Notes under the pieces: model-generated | Database searches by the model: none | Told to the model about the DNA's origin: nothing | What the model saw: the letters and a program-made list of their open reading frames with translations, nothing else | Translations under genes and position numbers: made by a program | DNA from: Bacillus sp. T33-2 | GTDB taxonomy: Bacteria; Bacillota; Bacilli; Bacillales; Cytobacillaceae | Assembly (NCBI RefSeq): GCF_002860205.1 | Contig: NZ_PGVB01000041.1 | Span: 1 to 39,381 of the forward strand | Direction of reading: 5' to 3' | Length of the DNA stretch: 39,381 bases | Shown: piece by piece, positions 32,429 to 39,381 of the stretch | How positions within the stretch are numbered: the stretch's first letter is position 1 | Layout: every line of letters starts with the position of its first letter

Positions 32429-34534
32429 ATGAAAATAAGGAACATAATGACCACAAATTTTATTAAACTCTCCCCTGAATCCACTATAAAAGAGGCATTG
32501 GAATACTTTTTAAAGAGAAAACATGATATTGCCTGCGTTTTTGCCGGCCCTGTATTTATTGGCATCATTACAAAGCACTCGATATACCGTCTCCTCCTTG
32601 AAACCACCAGTATCGAATCTTCTATTGATCGTGCAATCAAAAAAGAAGTTGTCAGTTTTGACATTAACGAAAGCGTTTACAAAGCTAAAGACATTTTAGT
32701 GGAACATCAAATCGCCCATTCGATTATCACTGACGGTCCGGGTAATGTGGCTGGAATTCTGTCGCGTTCAGATATTGTTACCGGCCTGCTTGCAGAGACC
32801 GATCATCTTTCCAAAAGGCTGCACATATTAATGAAAAATTTAAGTTCTGGCGTCATCGCCCTCGATCTAAACAAAAGAGTGATGTCAATGAATGAATCAT
32901 CGCTGCATTTGATTGGAGAAAAACATCTACACCATGTTACAGGCACCCCCATTTCCTATTTACTTCCGGAACTACAATTTTTTATCGATAAAGCGATTGC
33001 GGAACAAGCCCCCATCGAAATGCAGCGAATCATGCTCGCTGAAAAAACTATCATCTGTTCGGTGATGCCAATCAAGGAATGGCAGCAAATCACCGGGGTT
33101 CTCATTGTGTTGGAGAATATAACGAAGATTGAAAGGATTTCAAGCGAACTCGAATCAACGAAAAAAATAGAACGTGTCCTGGACAGCGCCCTGGAGCTTG
33201 CTTACGACGGCGTGATATTGACCGATTCCAAGGCAAAAATAACAAAAGTGAATCAAGGGTTCCTGAATTTATATGGATTCACCTCAGACGCAGAAGTCAT
33301 CGGAAAACCCCTTTCTCTCATTGCTCCTGAAATATCTGCTGCCAGCCAGGACCAAACTGAGGATTCTGGTGGAGTCTATGTAAAAATCCGGCGCCATAAG
33401 GCGATTGTGATGAAAAAAGGAATAAATCAAGATGGCAGGCATATCGGGTTAATAATAAAAGTTATTTTTCAGCAGCTGGAGGTTTGGAAGGATATATTTT
33501 CCCATATGGACAGACTTGAACATGAAGTGTCCTATTACCGGGAGGAGTTGAACAGGCTTTCAAATAAAAATGAGTCGTTTTCTCAGCTTGTTGGAAAAAG
33601 TGTAATAATGGAGAAATTAAAAGACGATGCTTATATTGCGAGCAAAGGATTCTCTAATATATTTATTTCTGGGGAAAGTGGTACGGGAAAAGAGCTGCTT
33701 GCCCATGGAATCCATCACGCTTCAGGACGGACAGGAAACTTCATCAAAGTGAACTGCGCTGCAATTCCAGAGAACCTGCTGGAATCCGAATTTTTTGGAT
33801 ATGAGGACGGTGCCTTTACCGGGGCAAAAAAAGGCGGAAAACCAGGAAAATTTGAGCTTGCGGATGGTGGCACCCTCTTTCTGGATGAAATTGGCGAAAT
33901 GCCCTTGCCTTTACAGGCAAAGTTATTGCGGGTCTTGCAGGAAAAAGAGTTTGAAAGAGTAGGCGGGATTAAAACTTTTAAAACGGATGTGCGAATCCTT
34001 GCTGCAACCAATCAAAACCTGCGGGATCTGCTTGTAAGAGGACAATTCAGGGAAGACCTCTATTACAGGCTCAACGTCATCCACCTTGAACTTCCGCCCT
34101 TAAGAAAACGGACGGAAGATATTTCTGATCTTTGCCGCCATTTTATCAAGAAATTTCAAAGCTACAGCCCTAAAGGGATCATCGGAGTAACCACCAGGGC
34201 CATTGATAAGCTCCAGCGGTATGACTGGCCCGGCAATGTGAGGGAACTTGAGAACGTCCTCGAAAGGGCGTACCACTTTTGCAATGAAAACTGGATCGAT
34301 GAATATCCCATTCTTTTAGAAAGGCCTGGGGAATTAAGGGCTGCAGGACAAACATCGAACTCGAATACCTATAGTTATAAAAAACAGCTTCAGGAAAGTG
34401 AGAAGGCAACTATAACGAAAGCCCTGTCAACCGCAAATGGCAATAAAACAAAGGCAGCCGCCCTACTAGGAGTGAGCCGCTCCAATCTATACCAGAAAAT
34501 GAAAAAGTATAATATACGTGCAAGTTTCACCTGA
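32429..34534 (+). CDS. Sigma-54-dependent transcriptional activator with CBS and PAS sensor domains
   Basis: 701 residues. Two CBS motifs lie in ~1-125 and two PAS-like domains at ~130-235 and ~245-355, followed by a short helical linker. The AAA+ domain spans ~380-615: Walker A GESGTGKE near 415, the sigma-54-contacting GAFTGA near 461, Walker [11 protein letters not shown] near 485, and arginine-finger region [12 protein letters not shown] Fis-type HTH ends the protein ([25 protein letters not shown]). CBS pairs often bind adenine nucleotides or acyl-CoA-like ligands, so the protein may sense energy state or pathway intermediates. It faces the catabolic cluster and should activate its sigma-54 promoter. 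The BkdR/RocR type of regulator in Bacillus is the closest functional analogy. GGAGGAG precedes the ATG. Confidence 0.95.
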   Translation: MKIRNIMTTNFIKLSPESTIKEALEYFLKRKHDIACVFAGPVFIGIITKHSIYRLLLETTSIESSIDRAIKKEVVSFDINESVYKAKDILVEHQIAHSIITDGPGNVAGILSRSDIVTGLLAETDHLSKRLHILMKNLSSGVIALDLNKRVMSMNESSLHLIGEKHLHHVTGTPISYLLPELQFFIDKAIAEQAPIEMQRIMLAEKTIICSVMPIKEWQQITGVLIVLENITKIERISSELESTKKIERVLDSALELAYDGVILTDSKAKITKVNQGFLNLYGFTSDAEVIGKPLSLIAPEISAASQDQTEDSGGVYVKIRRHKAIVMKKGINQDGRHIGLIIKVIFQQLEVWKDIFSHMDRLEHEVSYYREELNRLSNKNESFSQLVGKSVIMEKLKDDAYIASKGFSNIFISGESGTGKELLAHGIHHASGRTGNFIKVNCAAIPENLLESEFFGYEDGAFTGAKKGGKPGKFELADGGTLFLDEIGEMPLPLQAKLLRVLQEKEFERVGGIKTFKTDVRILAATNQNLRDLLVRGQFREDLYYRLNVIHLELPPLRKRTEDISDLCRHFIKKFQSYSPKGIIGVTTRAIDKLQRYDWPGNVRELENVLERAYHFCNENWIDEYPILLERPGELRAAGQTSNSNTYSYKKQLQESEKATITKALSTANGNKTKAAALLGVSRSNLYQKMKKYNIRASFT

Positions 34535-34559
34535 CATCCGCCACTTCTCTATTCGCAAA

Positions 34560-34582
34560 AAAGTCCGCTATTGGCGGACTTT
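34560..34582. terminator. bidirectional terminator between activator and natB-like gene
   Basis: 9-bp stem AAAGTCCGC (34560-34568) / GCGGACTTT (34574-34582), 5-nt loop. The minus strand continues TTTGCG after six U residues, and the plus strand continues with TTTCTC. It serves both convergent genes, better in the minus direction. Confidence 0.8.
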
Positions 34583-34627
34583 CTCAATTAAAACTAATTT
34601 TTCTACAAAATACATGTGATATATTAT

Positions 34628-35785
34628 TTAGTTCATAACCCACTTATCCTTTAAGAATAAGATCCGTCCGATAATGAAGGCTGCAATCATGACGATCAGG
34701 TTGCTGGCGACAGTGACAAGAATATGCTCGTATGTGACAATGCCGAACAGCAATTCTTTAAATATGCTGAAAATGTTCACAATAGGAATGGCAAAATGCT
34801 TAAAGGCCAGTTCATTCACTCCAATGCTTGAAATGATCATGGCTGGGAACATCGCCAGCATTAAGACCGGGGTGCTGTAGCTTTGTGCTTCCTTCACCGT
34901 TTTTCCGATAATGCTTGTGACCATAAGCAGTGACGCGTTGAACATCGCATATACAAACGAAATCAATACGGCAAGTCCTATGACCAGGTAGGCGTTCTCA
35001 CCAAACGAGACGGCTTTCTTCAAATTTTCGGTCAATAAGTTGATTTCAAGTGCCACAACGATTAAGGTGACCAACCCGGTAATGGATCCCACTGAAGTAA
35101 TGGCCAGCCATTTTGCTGCCAGCAGGGTTGACCGGCTAACAGGTGTCATTAACAGAGCTTCCATTGTCTTCTTTTCTTTTTCTCCCGCAAACAAATCTGC
35201 AGCCGCAGGGTTGGCACCTACTCCGATAGCTAAAGCAAGCATCATTGGAATGATCATCGCTAGTAAATTGATGCCAGGATCTTCATCTGAAATTTCTCTC
35301 TGTTCAATTGTAAACGGCTGGATCAGCTTTGGATCAGTCCCTTGTGCCTGCAGCCGATCAGTTATTATCCCTTTTTCGTACGCAGCAAGCGCATTGGTGA
35401 CCATGTTCGTCAGATTGCTGGAATTCTGGCTGAATGAATTGCCGATAATCGTTACGGCAGATGCCTCACCTTCCTGAATTTTGCTGACAAAGCCGGGCTC
35501 TGTCAGAAGTGCAGCTTGTGCATTGCCTTCCTCCACCGTTTTTTGCGGGTCAGAAGATTTAACGAGATCAATATTCTCATATATTTCAAAGATCTTTGCT
35601 TCCTGGGCACTGAATGATTTGTTTACAGCTAGTCTGAACGTCTCCCCTTCACCATCGGATATTAGTTTTTCATAGAAAAATGTCAACCCGGTCATCATGA
35701 CAATCGGCAGAAGTACGGTCAGCAATAAAGTCCGGCGGTCCCGGAAACAGTCTTTCATTTCTTTTAGATAGATTTTAAGAAGCAT
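34628..35785 (-). CDS. natB: ABC transporter permease, NatB-like (sodium extrusion type)
   Basis: 385 residues. The N-terminal helix (LLLTVLLPIVMMTGLTFF) is followed by a ~130-residue extracytoplasmic domain. Then come five to six C-terminal helices, including LLAMIIPMMLALAIGVGANPAAADLFAGEKEKKTMEALLMTPVSR split across about residues 180-225. The ABC2/NatB-type CPBP-like membrane region and the length fit B. subtilis NatB (about 386). With NatA it would export Na+ or another cation or compound. The ATG at 35785 has AAGGGGG 10 nt upstream; an ATG three codons earlier is too close to it. It overlaps the ATPase gene. The name rests on the complete natABRK-like context; the substrate is not proven. 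Confidence 0.8.
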   Translation of the reverse strand: MLLKIYLKEMKDCFRDRRTLLLTVLLPIVMMTGLTFFYEKLISDGEGETFRLAVNKSFSAQEAKIFEIYENIDLVKSSDPQKTVEEGNAQAALLTEPGFVSKIQEGEASAVTIIGNSFSQNSSNLTNMVTNALAAYEKGIITDRLQAQGTDPKLIQPFTIEQREISDEDPGINLLAMIIPMMLALAIGVGANPAAADLFAGEKEKKTMEALLMTPVSRSTLLAAKWLAITSVGSITGLVTLIVVALEINLLTENLKKAVSFGENAYLVIGLAVLISFVYAMFNASLLMVTSIIGKTVKEAQSYSTPVLMLAMFPAMIISSIGVNELAFKHFAIPIVNIFSIFKELLFGIVTYEHILVTVASNLIVMIAAFIIGRILFLKDKWVMN

Positions 35786-36527
35786 GGTGCTCATTCCCCC
35801 TTACAAGCTTGCTCATGAAAATGTAGTTCAAGTCACGGCTGCCCTCTGATTTGTACAGTGCTTCGAGATTTCCCTGATAAACTAGTTCTCCTTTATGCAT
35901 CATGATTACAGTGTCACACAACATGGACACTTCTTCCATAATATGGCTTGAAAAAATGATCGTCTTGCCGTCGTGCTTCAGCTGATGGACGAACTGGCGA
36001 AACACGTTTGAGGCCGTGATGTCCAGTCCCGTCGTTGGCTCGTCGAAGAGAATGATATCTGGATTGTGGATAAGGGTTCTGGCAATCGCCACCTTCTGGC
36101 GCATCCCTTTGGAGAAGCCCCCTACTTTACGGTCAAGATAATCTCTCATGCCAAACATCTTGGCCAATTCGTCAATCCGTACTTTCGATTCATGATTGCT
36201 TAGTCCGTATAACTGTGCAAAATATTCAAGATTTTCCCTAGCTGACAAACGGTCATACAAGCCTGTTTCCCCTCCGAAAAGCACGCCGATTCTTTTCTTG
36301 ATTTCATTTGGATTTTTTACTGTGTCATGCCCGGCAACCTTCACATGCCCATCTGTCGGGTTCAGGAGGGTGGCTATCGTCCGGAGCAGAGTTGTCTTCC
36401 CAGCGCCATTTTCACCGAGCAGACCAGCCACCTGTCCTTGTTTTACTGAAAAAGCAACATGCTTCAACGCTGTAACGAACGTTTTTTTATCCTGGAATTT
36501 CTTCGTTACCTCATGAATTTCAATCAT
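35775..36527 (-). CDS. natA: ABC transporter ATP-binding protein, NatA-like
   Basis: 250 residues from the ATG at 36527, with GAGGTG 8 nt upstream; the frame extends 16 codons further without a site. Walker A GENGAGKTT near residue 39, Q-loop replaced by the GGETGLYDRLSARENLEYFAQLYGL stretch typical of ABC-2 exporters, signature FSKGMRQKVAIART, Walker B DIILFDEPTTGLD and switch His in SSHIMEE. It pairs with the NatB-like permease encoded directly downstream (overlapping ends). The gene is divergent from a LytTR two-component system, as natAB is adjacent to natKR in B. subtilis. Confidence 0.85.
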   Translation of the reverse strand: MIEIHEVTKKFQDKKTFVTALKHVAFSVKQGQVAGLLGENGAGKTTLLRTIATLLNPTDGHVKVAGHDTVKNPNEIKKRIGVLFGGETGLYDRLSARENLEYFAQLYGLSNHESKVRIDELAKMFGMRDYLDRKVGGFSKGMRQKVAIARTLIHNPDIILFDEPTTGLDITASNVFRQFVHQLKHDGKTIIFSSHIMEEVSMLCDTVIMMHKGELVYQGNLEALYKSEGSRDLNYIFMSKLVRGNEHHAS

Positions 36528-36597
36528 TTTCTTTGCACCTCGTTTGTTTGATTCTTGTTTTAATGATACAAACAATTGCTAAGGGAATCAGCTGTTA

Positions 36598-36631
36598 TGT
36601 CACGAAAATGCCTTTTATTGTCGCGAAAATG
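36598..36631. promoter_or_regulatory. paired direct repeats, probable LytTR operator
   Basis: TGTCACGAAAATG (36598-36610) and TGTCGCGAAAATG (36619-36631) differ at one base and start 21 bp apart, two helical turns. LytTR response regulators bind pairs of direct repeats with this phasing. The site lies upstream of a weak minus-strand promoter (-10 TATCAT near 36566) for natAB, and close to the natR promoter. Confidence 0.65.
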
Positions 36632-36650
36632 TCATATTTCAATAAATAAA

Positions 36651-36659
36651 TGGTAAAAT
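36651..36659 (+). promoter_or_regulatory. extended -10 promoter of the response-regulator/kinase operon
   Basis: TGGTAAAAT is an extended -10 (TGN plus TAAAAT) 58 nt before the ATG of the response regulator. No good -35 is seen. The second copy of the direct repeat ends 20 bp upstream, where a bound regulator could act as activator or repressor. Confidence 0.45.
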
Positions 36660-36716
36660 GAACTGGAAACTAGAAAAATAATCCTGGTAATACATCCTGT
36701 TGTGAGGCGTAAATTT

Positions 36717-37415
36717 ATGAAGATTGGTCTGGTAGATGACCGTTTTATTGATTTGGACAAAATGAATGGCATCGTTGCGAATATTCCAAATATCGAAATC
36801 GTATTTTCTACTTTATCTGCTGAAGAAGCGTATGAACATATAAAGAAAGACTCGATAGATTTACTGATTGCGGACATTGAGATGCCTAATTTGTCAGGTT
36901 ATGAGCTCGCGGATATCATTCATTCTTATGCACTGAATATTTCTGTTATATTTGTCACGGGCAACAGCGGCTATGCGGTACATGCATTTGAGCTGAATGT
37001 TCATGATTATATTATGAAGCCCTATCCAAAAGAACGTTTGGTAAAATCGATTGAGCGGCTGATGGAGAAGACAAAAGCAACCGAGATGGTCGGAAGGCTT
37101 TTTTTGAAACAGAAGAACGATATACATATTATTCAGAAGAAGGACATCATTTTTATTGAAAGGTCGGGAAGGTCAACAACGATATATACGAAATCAGGCC
37201 CTATTAAAACCTACCAGACTCTAAATGAATTAGAAGGTGAATTGAGAGAAAGAGATTTTCTTCGTGCCCATCGGTCTTTCATTATTAACATTCACTATGT
37301 AAAAAACTTCTCGCTCTACGCGAAAAATTCCTATATTGTCAACTTCGAAGGAATAGAAGAACAGGCAATGATCACTAAAGAAAAAGTAGATTTTTTACAG
37401 CATAATTACTATTAA
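36717..37415 (+). CDS. natR: LytTR-family response regulator, NatR-like
   Basis: 232 residues from the ATG at 36717 (GAGGCG upstream). The receiver domain (1-~120) has the acidic pair in LVDD, phospho-acceptor Asp53 in LIADIEMPNLSGYE, Thr in FVTGN and Lys101 in IMKPYP. A LytTR DNA-binding domain (~130-232) follows with IIFIERSGRSTTIYTKSG and FLRAHRSFIINIHYVKNF. Length and order match NatR of B. subtilis. It is followed 13 nt later by its kinase gene and faces natAB. The direct repeats between them are its likely target. Confidence 0.88.
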   Translation: MKIGLVDDRFIDLDKMNGIVANIPNIEIVFSTLSAEEAYEHIKKDSIDLLIADIEMPNLSGYELADIIHSYALNISVIFVTGNSGYAVHAFELNVHDYIMKPYPKERLVKSIERLMEKTKATEMVGRLFLKQKNDIHIIQKKDIIFIERSGRSTTIYTKSGPIKTYQTLNELEGELRERDFLRAHRSFIINIHYVKNFSLYAKNSYIVNFEGIEEQAMITKEKVDFLQHNYY

Positions 37416-37428
37416 GGGCGGGAAATCA

Positions 37429-38409
37429 TTGAAACCGGCACAAATGTATTGGGGATTTATAGCAGTCTTGGGGGCGATTCACCTGCAAGCCCTTCTTTTA
37501 AATCTCCCTTGGAAAATTCCAGTTTATTTTACTTTTTTACTAGCAATCTTTATCGTCGCGTACTTCTATAAAAAACACCTCTTACGAATATCGGTTTTAG
37601 GTTGGTGCGGGAATGGCTTGCTTTTTTCGTTGCAGCTGCTGCTGCTTCTGATTTACACAGCAGTCAAGCCCTCCTGGATTTATATAGTGCCGTTTCTGCT
37701 CTTCTTCGGGATTGAGGTAGTGCGGTTAATCGGTGCTGCGAAGCTTGCTACCCTTGAACAGGACCTTAAACAGTTTGAAGAAGAACGCGCACACTTGAAC
37801 GAAACATTCCGTGTAGTCCGCAGCGAGCGGCATGATTTCCTGAAGCATGTTGTAGCTGTGCACTTTATGCTTGAAAACGGAAAATATGGTGAAGCAAAAG
37901 GTTATTTGGACGATTTAGTAGGCGGATACGAAGAGACAAATCTGTCTATTAAGGGCGAGCACGGTGTAGTTGCGGGAATTCTCCACCAAATGTACCGGCG
38001 CGCCCAAACTGCGGGGATTTCGATTGTCTATGACCTGGACCTGCCCCTATCAACAATGCCGCTCTCGGACAAAAATTTGGTTAAACTACTTGGCAATCTT
38101 TTATCCAACAGCATCGATGCATGTGAAGCTTGGCAGAAGGAGCACAACGATCAGGCACAGCTCTCGCTCCAATTTTATAAGCGAAGCGGGCTTTACCTGT
38201 TGATTTGCAAAAACAACAGTCTGCCTATACCTATTGACATACTGGATGAATTGTTTCGTACATATGGAAAAACGACCAAGTCCGGCCTCCATAAAGGACT
38301 CGGAACTAAAATCATACAGGACATCGTTTCAGGCCACCACGGCTTTCTTGACTTTACCTACAAAGAACAAGAATTCATAGTAAAAATTAAGATTCCAGCC
38401 ATTGGATGA
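37429..38409 (+). CDS. natK: Sensor histidine kinase, NatK-like (AgrC/CitA-type GHKL ATPase)
   Basis: 326 residues. The first ~105 hold about four hydrophobic helices with no large external domain. A coiled linker (LATLEQDLKQFEEERAHL) leads to the phospho-acceptor motif SERHDFLKHVVAVHFML and then a GHKL ATPase with LLGNLLSNSIDAC (N-box) and GLHKGLGTKII (G-box). This HisKA-less, RHDFxxH type is typical of kinases paired with LytTR regulators. The start is TTG (GGGCGGG upstream); an ATG five codons later is the alternative. It ends 28 nt before a strong terminator, so the operon is natR-natK. Confidence 0.85.
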   Translation: MKPAQMYWGFIAVLGAIHLQALLLNLPWKIPVYFTFLLAIFIVAYFYKKHLLRISVLGWCGNGLLFSLQLLLLLIYTAVKPSWIYIVPFLLFFGIEVVRLIGAAKLATLEQDLKQFEEERAHLNETFRVVRSERHDFLKHVVAVHFMLENGKYGEAKGYLDDLVGGYEETNLSIKGEHGVVAGILHQMYRRAQTAGISIVYDLDLPLSTMPLSDKNLVKLLGNLLSNSIDACEAWQKEHNDQAQLSLQFYKRSGLYLLICKNNSLPIPIDILDELFRTYGKTTKSGLHKGLGTKIIQDIVSGHHGFLDFTYKEQEFIVKIKIPAIG

Positions 38410-38436
38410 GAAATCCCGATCCGAATCGGATAATAC

Positions 38437-38467
38437 AAAAAGGCTATCAGAAATTGATAGCCTTTTT
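38437..38467 (+). terminator. strong rho-independent terminator after natRK
   Basis: 12-bp perfect stem AAAAAGGCTATC (38437-38448) / GATAGCCTTTTT (38456-38467) with a 7-nt loop and a U-run within the stem. It is symmetrical, so it may also act on minus-strand transcripts. Confidence 0.92.
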
Positions 38468-38645
38468 GGTGGCGGAAACCCGATTTCAAGCGGCCCTGCC
38501 CGAAGCTACAGCAAGGAGGCTTAATAGTTAGTATTTATAATCATTGTTCGCCAGAGCATTATGACTTGCAATTGTCACTTGATCCGATTTGATACCCAAT
38601 AAACATTCAATGATTTCCGTCGCTATGTATCTCCTCACCGAACGA

Positions 38646-38876
38646 TCACGTGGAAGCTACTTCAGTCAGGTTGGCGAAAGCAACTAAAAGATTATGTAAA
38701 CATTGTACCCTCATATTTTCATCATACAAAAAAGCATTTTCAATCTCTTGTTCCAATAATGAAATGATCCTAGTAGCTGCATCTCCCATTATTGCACCAC
38801 GGATTCCATTGTCACTAAAATGAGCTGATATTTCTCTTTCGTAATATTCGACAGAACCAAATAATACAGTCGACAT
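38646..38876 (-). CDS. Small protein of unknown function
   Basis: 76 residues from the ATG at 38876, which has GGGGGTG 6 nt upstream; an in-frame start six codons earlier has no better site. The protein is acidic and probably all-helical, with EYYEREISAHFSDNG near the start and RIISLLEQEIENAFLYDENMRVQCLHNLLVAFANL in the second half. No signal peptide or membrane segment is seen. I do not recognise a family. The good ribosome binding site and even composition support it as a gene, but there is no neighbour to give context. Confidence 0.45.
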   Translation of the reverse strand: MSTVLFGSVEYYEREISAHFSDNGIRGAIMGDAATRIISLLEQEIENAFLYDENMRVQCLHNLLVAFANLTEVAST

Positions 38877-39381
38877 GATTGTCACCCCCAGCAATTCTTG
38901 TATATTCCAAAATTACTCTTGAGCACGCAAAAATTTCTCGCCGATATACGGCAGCAATCATGATGATACGTCTTAATAAATGGAATTTCAACATAATATT
39001 CTTTATTTAATCGAAACGTCAATTTAGTTATATAACCCACTTGATTTTTAACAGTAATGAAATATTCGACGTGGACTATCAAATCCAGACTGTACTGCTA
39101 AAATTTATCCAAATTTTGCGCCGGTCCTGGCAGGAAATTCTTATCATAAATACGGCTGCCAGTTTGGCAGCTGCATATTATATTAATATACTTCTCTCTC
39201 TGCCAATCGCTTTGTATATAGATTAACCGATATTGGCAGTTTCATATCCCCTGCCATCCATTTTTATTTTTAACCTCACTAAAATAATGAGTTTGAAAAA
39301 AAGTATGTCAGATTATACGAGACTGCTGAAAATATAAGCCTTTAAATTTACTGCAATGAAATTAAAAAGATTAGGGGATGA
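38877..39381. other. terminal intergenic region, no supported gene
   Basis: About 500 nt of AT-rich DNA. Two short frames (about 60 codons each) have neither ribosome binding sites nor recognisable motifs. It holds the TGGCAG inverted-repeat cluster listed separately. The last bases (AGGGGATGA) could be the ribosome binding site and start of a gene beyond the window, but the spacing is too tight to claim it. Confidence 0.5.
39126..39256. repeat. cluster of TGGCAG/CTGCCA inverted repeats
   Basis: Six copies occur in 130 nt: CCTGGCAGG (39126), GCTGCCA-GTT-TGGCAGC (39155-39171, a perfect 7-bp hairpin), CTGCCAAT (39200) paired with ATTGGCAG (39232), and CTGCCA (39251). No U-tract follows the hairpin, so it is not an intrinsic terminator. 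The pattern fits an operator cluster or a structured RNA. Confidence 0.5.

Noticed and set aside
38882-39082. 66-codon minus-strand frame upstream of the small protein gene
   Set aside because: No ribosome binding site and no family resemblance; it covers the region where the promoter of the small gene should lie.
39041-39226. 61-codon plus-strand frame with a hydrophobic C-terminal half
   Set aside because: Starts at a TTG without ribosome binding site and runs through the TGGCAG inverted repeats; its hydrophobicity follows from AT-rich composition.

Overview
The window looks like chromosome from a Bacillaceae bacterium (Bacillus, Mesobacillus or Neobacillus type). The AT-rich intergenic DNA, strong GGAGG ribosome binding sites, frequent TTG and GTG starts, a KinB-like sensor kinase, an MhqA/O-like ring-cleaving dioxygenase and a natABRK-like locus all point there. 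This placement is inferred from gene content. I saw no rRNA, tRNA, CRISPR array, insertion sequence or phage gene.

Left part (1-5.2 kb): the 3' end of a heptad-repeat coiled-coil gene; a probable two-gene minus-strand unit of a D-2-hydroxyacid dehydrogenase and a PRPP synthetase paralogue that has lost several catalytic residues; a glyoxalase-fold dioxygenase; a small membrane protein; and the first of two XRE-cupin regulators.

Transport/deacylase block (5.2-15.5 kb, minus strand): a peptide/nickel-type ABC importer (two permeases, a lipoprotein binding protein, two ATPases). Four aspartoacylase/succinylglutamate desuccinylase-family metallohydrolases are interleaved with it, and the second XRE-cupin regulator follows. 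The arrangement suggests import of an N-acylated or otherwise amide-linked compound, then hydrolysis in the cytoplasm. The substrate cannot be read from the sequence.

Middle (16-21.5 kb): an MFS exporter with a divergent LysR regulator, a KinB-like membrane histidine kinase, and a TerD-vWA (TerF-like) stress protein behind an inverted-repeat-rich leader.

Acyl-CoA catabolic block (21.6-32.2 kb, minus strand): enoyl-CoA hydratase, 70-residue biotin carrier, AtuA and its small partner, two acyl-CoA dehydrogenases, two acyl-CoA synthetases, a MaoC hydratase and a biotin-dependent carboxyltransferase. It resembles the Pseudomonas acyclic-terpene (Atu) and leucine/isovalerate (Liu) routes but has no biotin carboxylase. 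A full-consensus sigma-54 promoter precedes the first gene. The divergent gene encodes a CBS-PAS-AAA+-Fis enhancer-binding protein with an intact GAFTGA loop. Together these form a self-contained sigma-54 regulon. A six-copy array of AAGCG motifs with a 20-21 bp period lies in the largest gap of the cluster.

Right part (34.6-39.4 kb): a NatAB-type ABC exporter divergent from a LytTR response regulator and its histidine kinase, with two 13-bp direct repeats 21 bp apart between them. After a strong terminator come one possible small gene and a region rich in TGGCAG inverted repeats.
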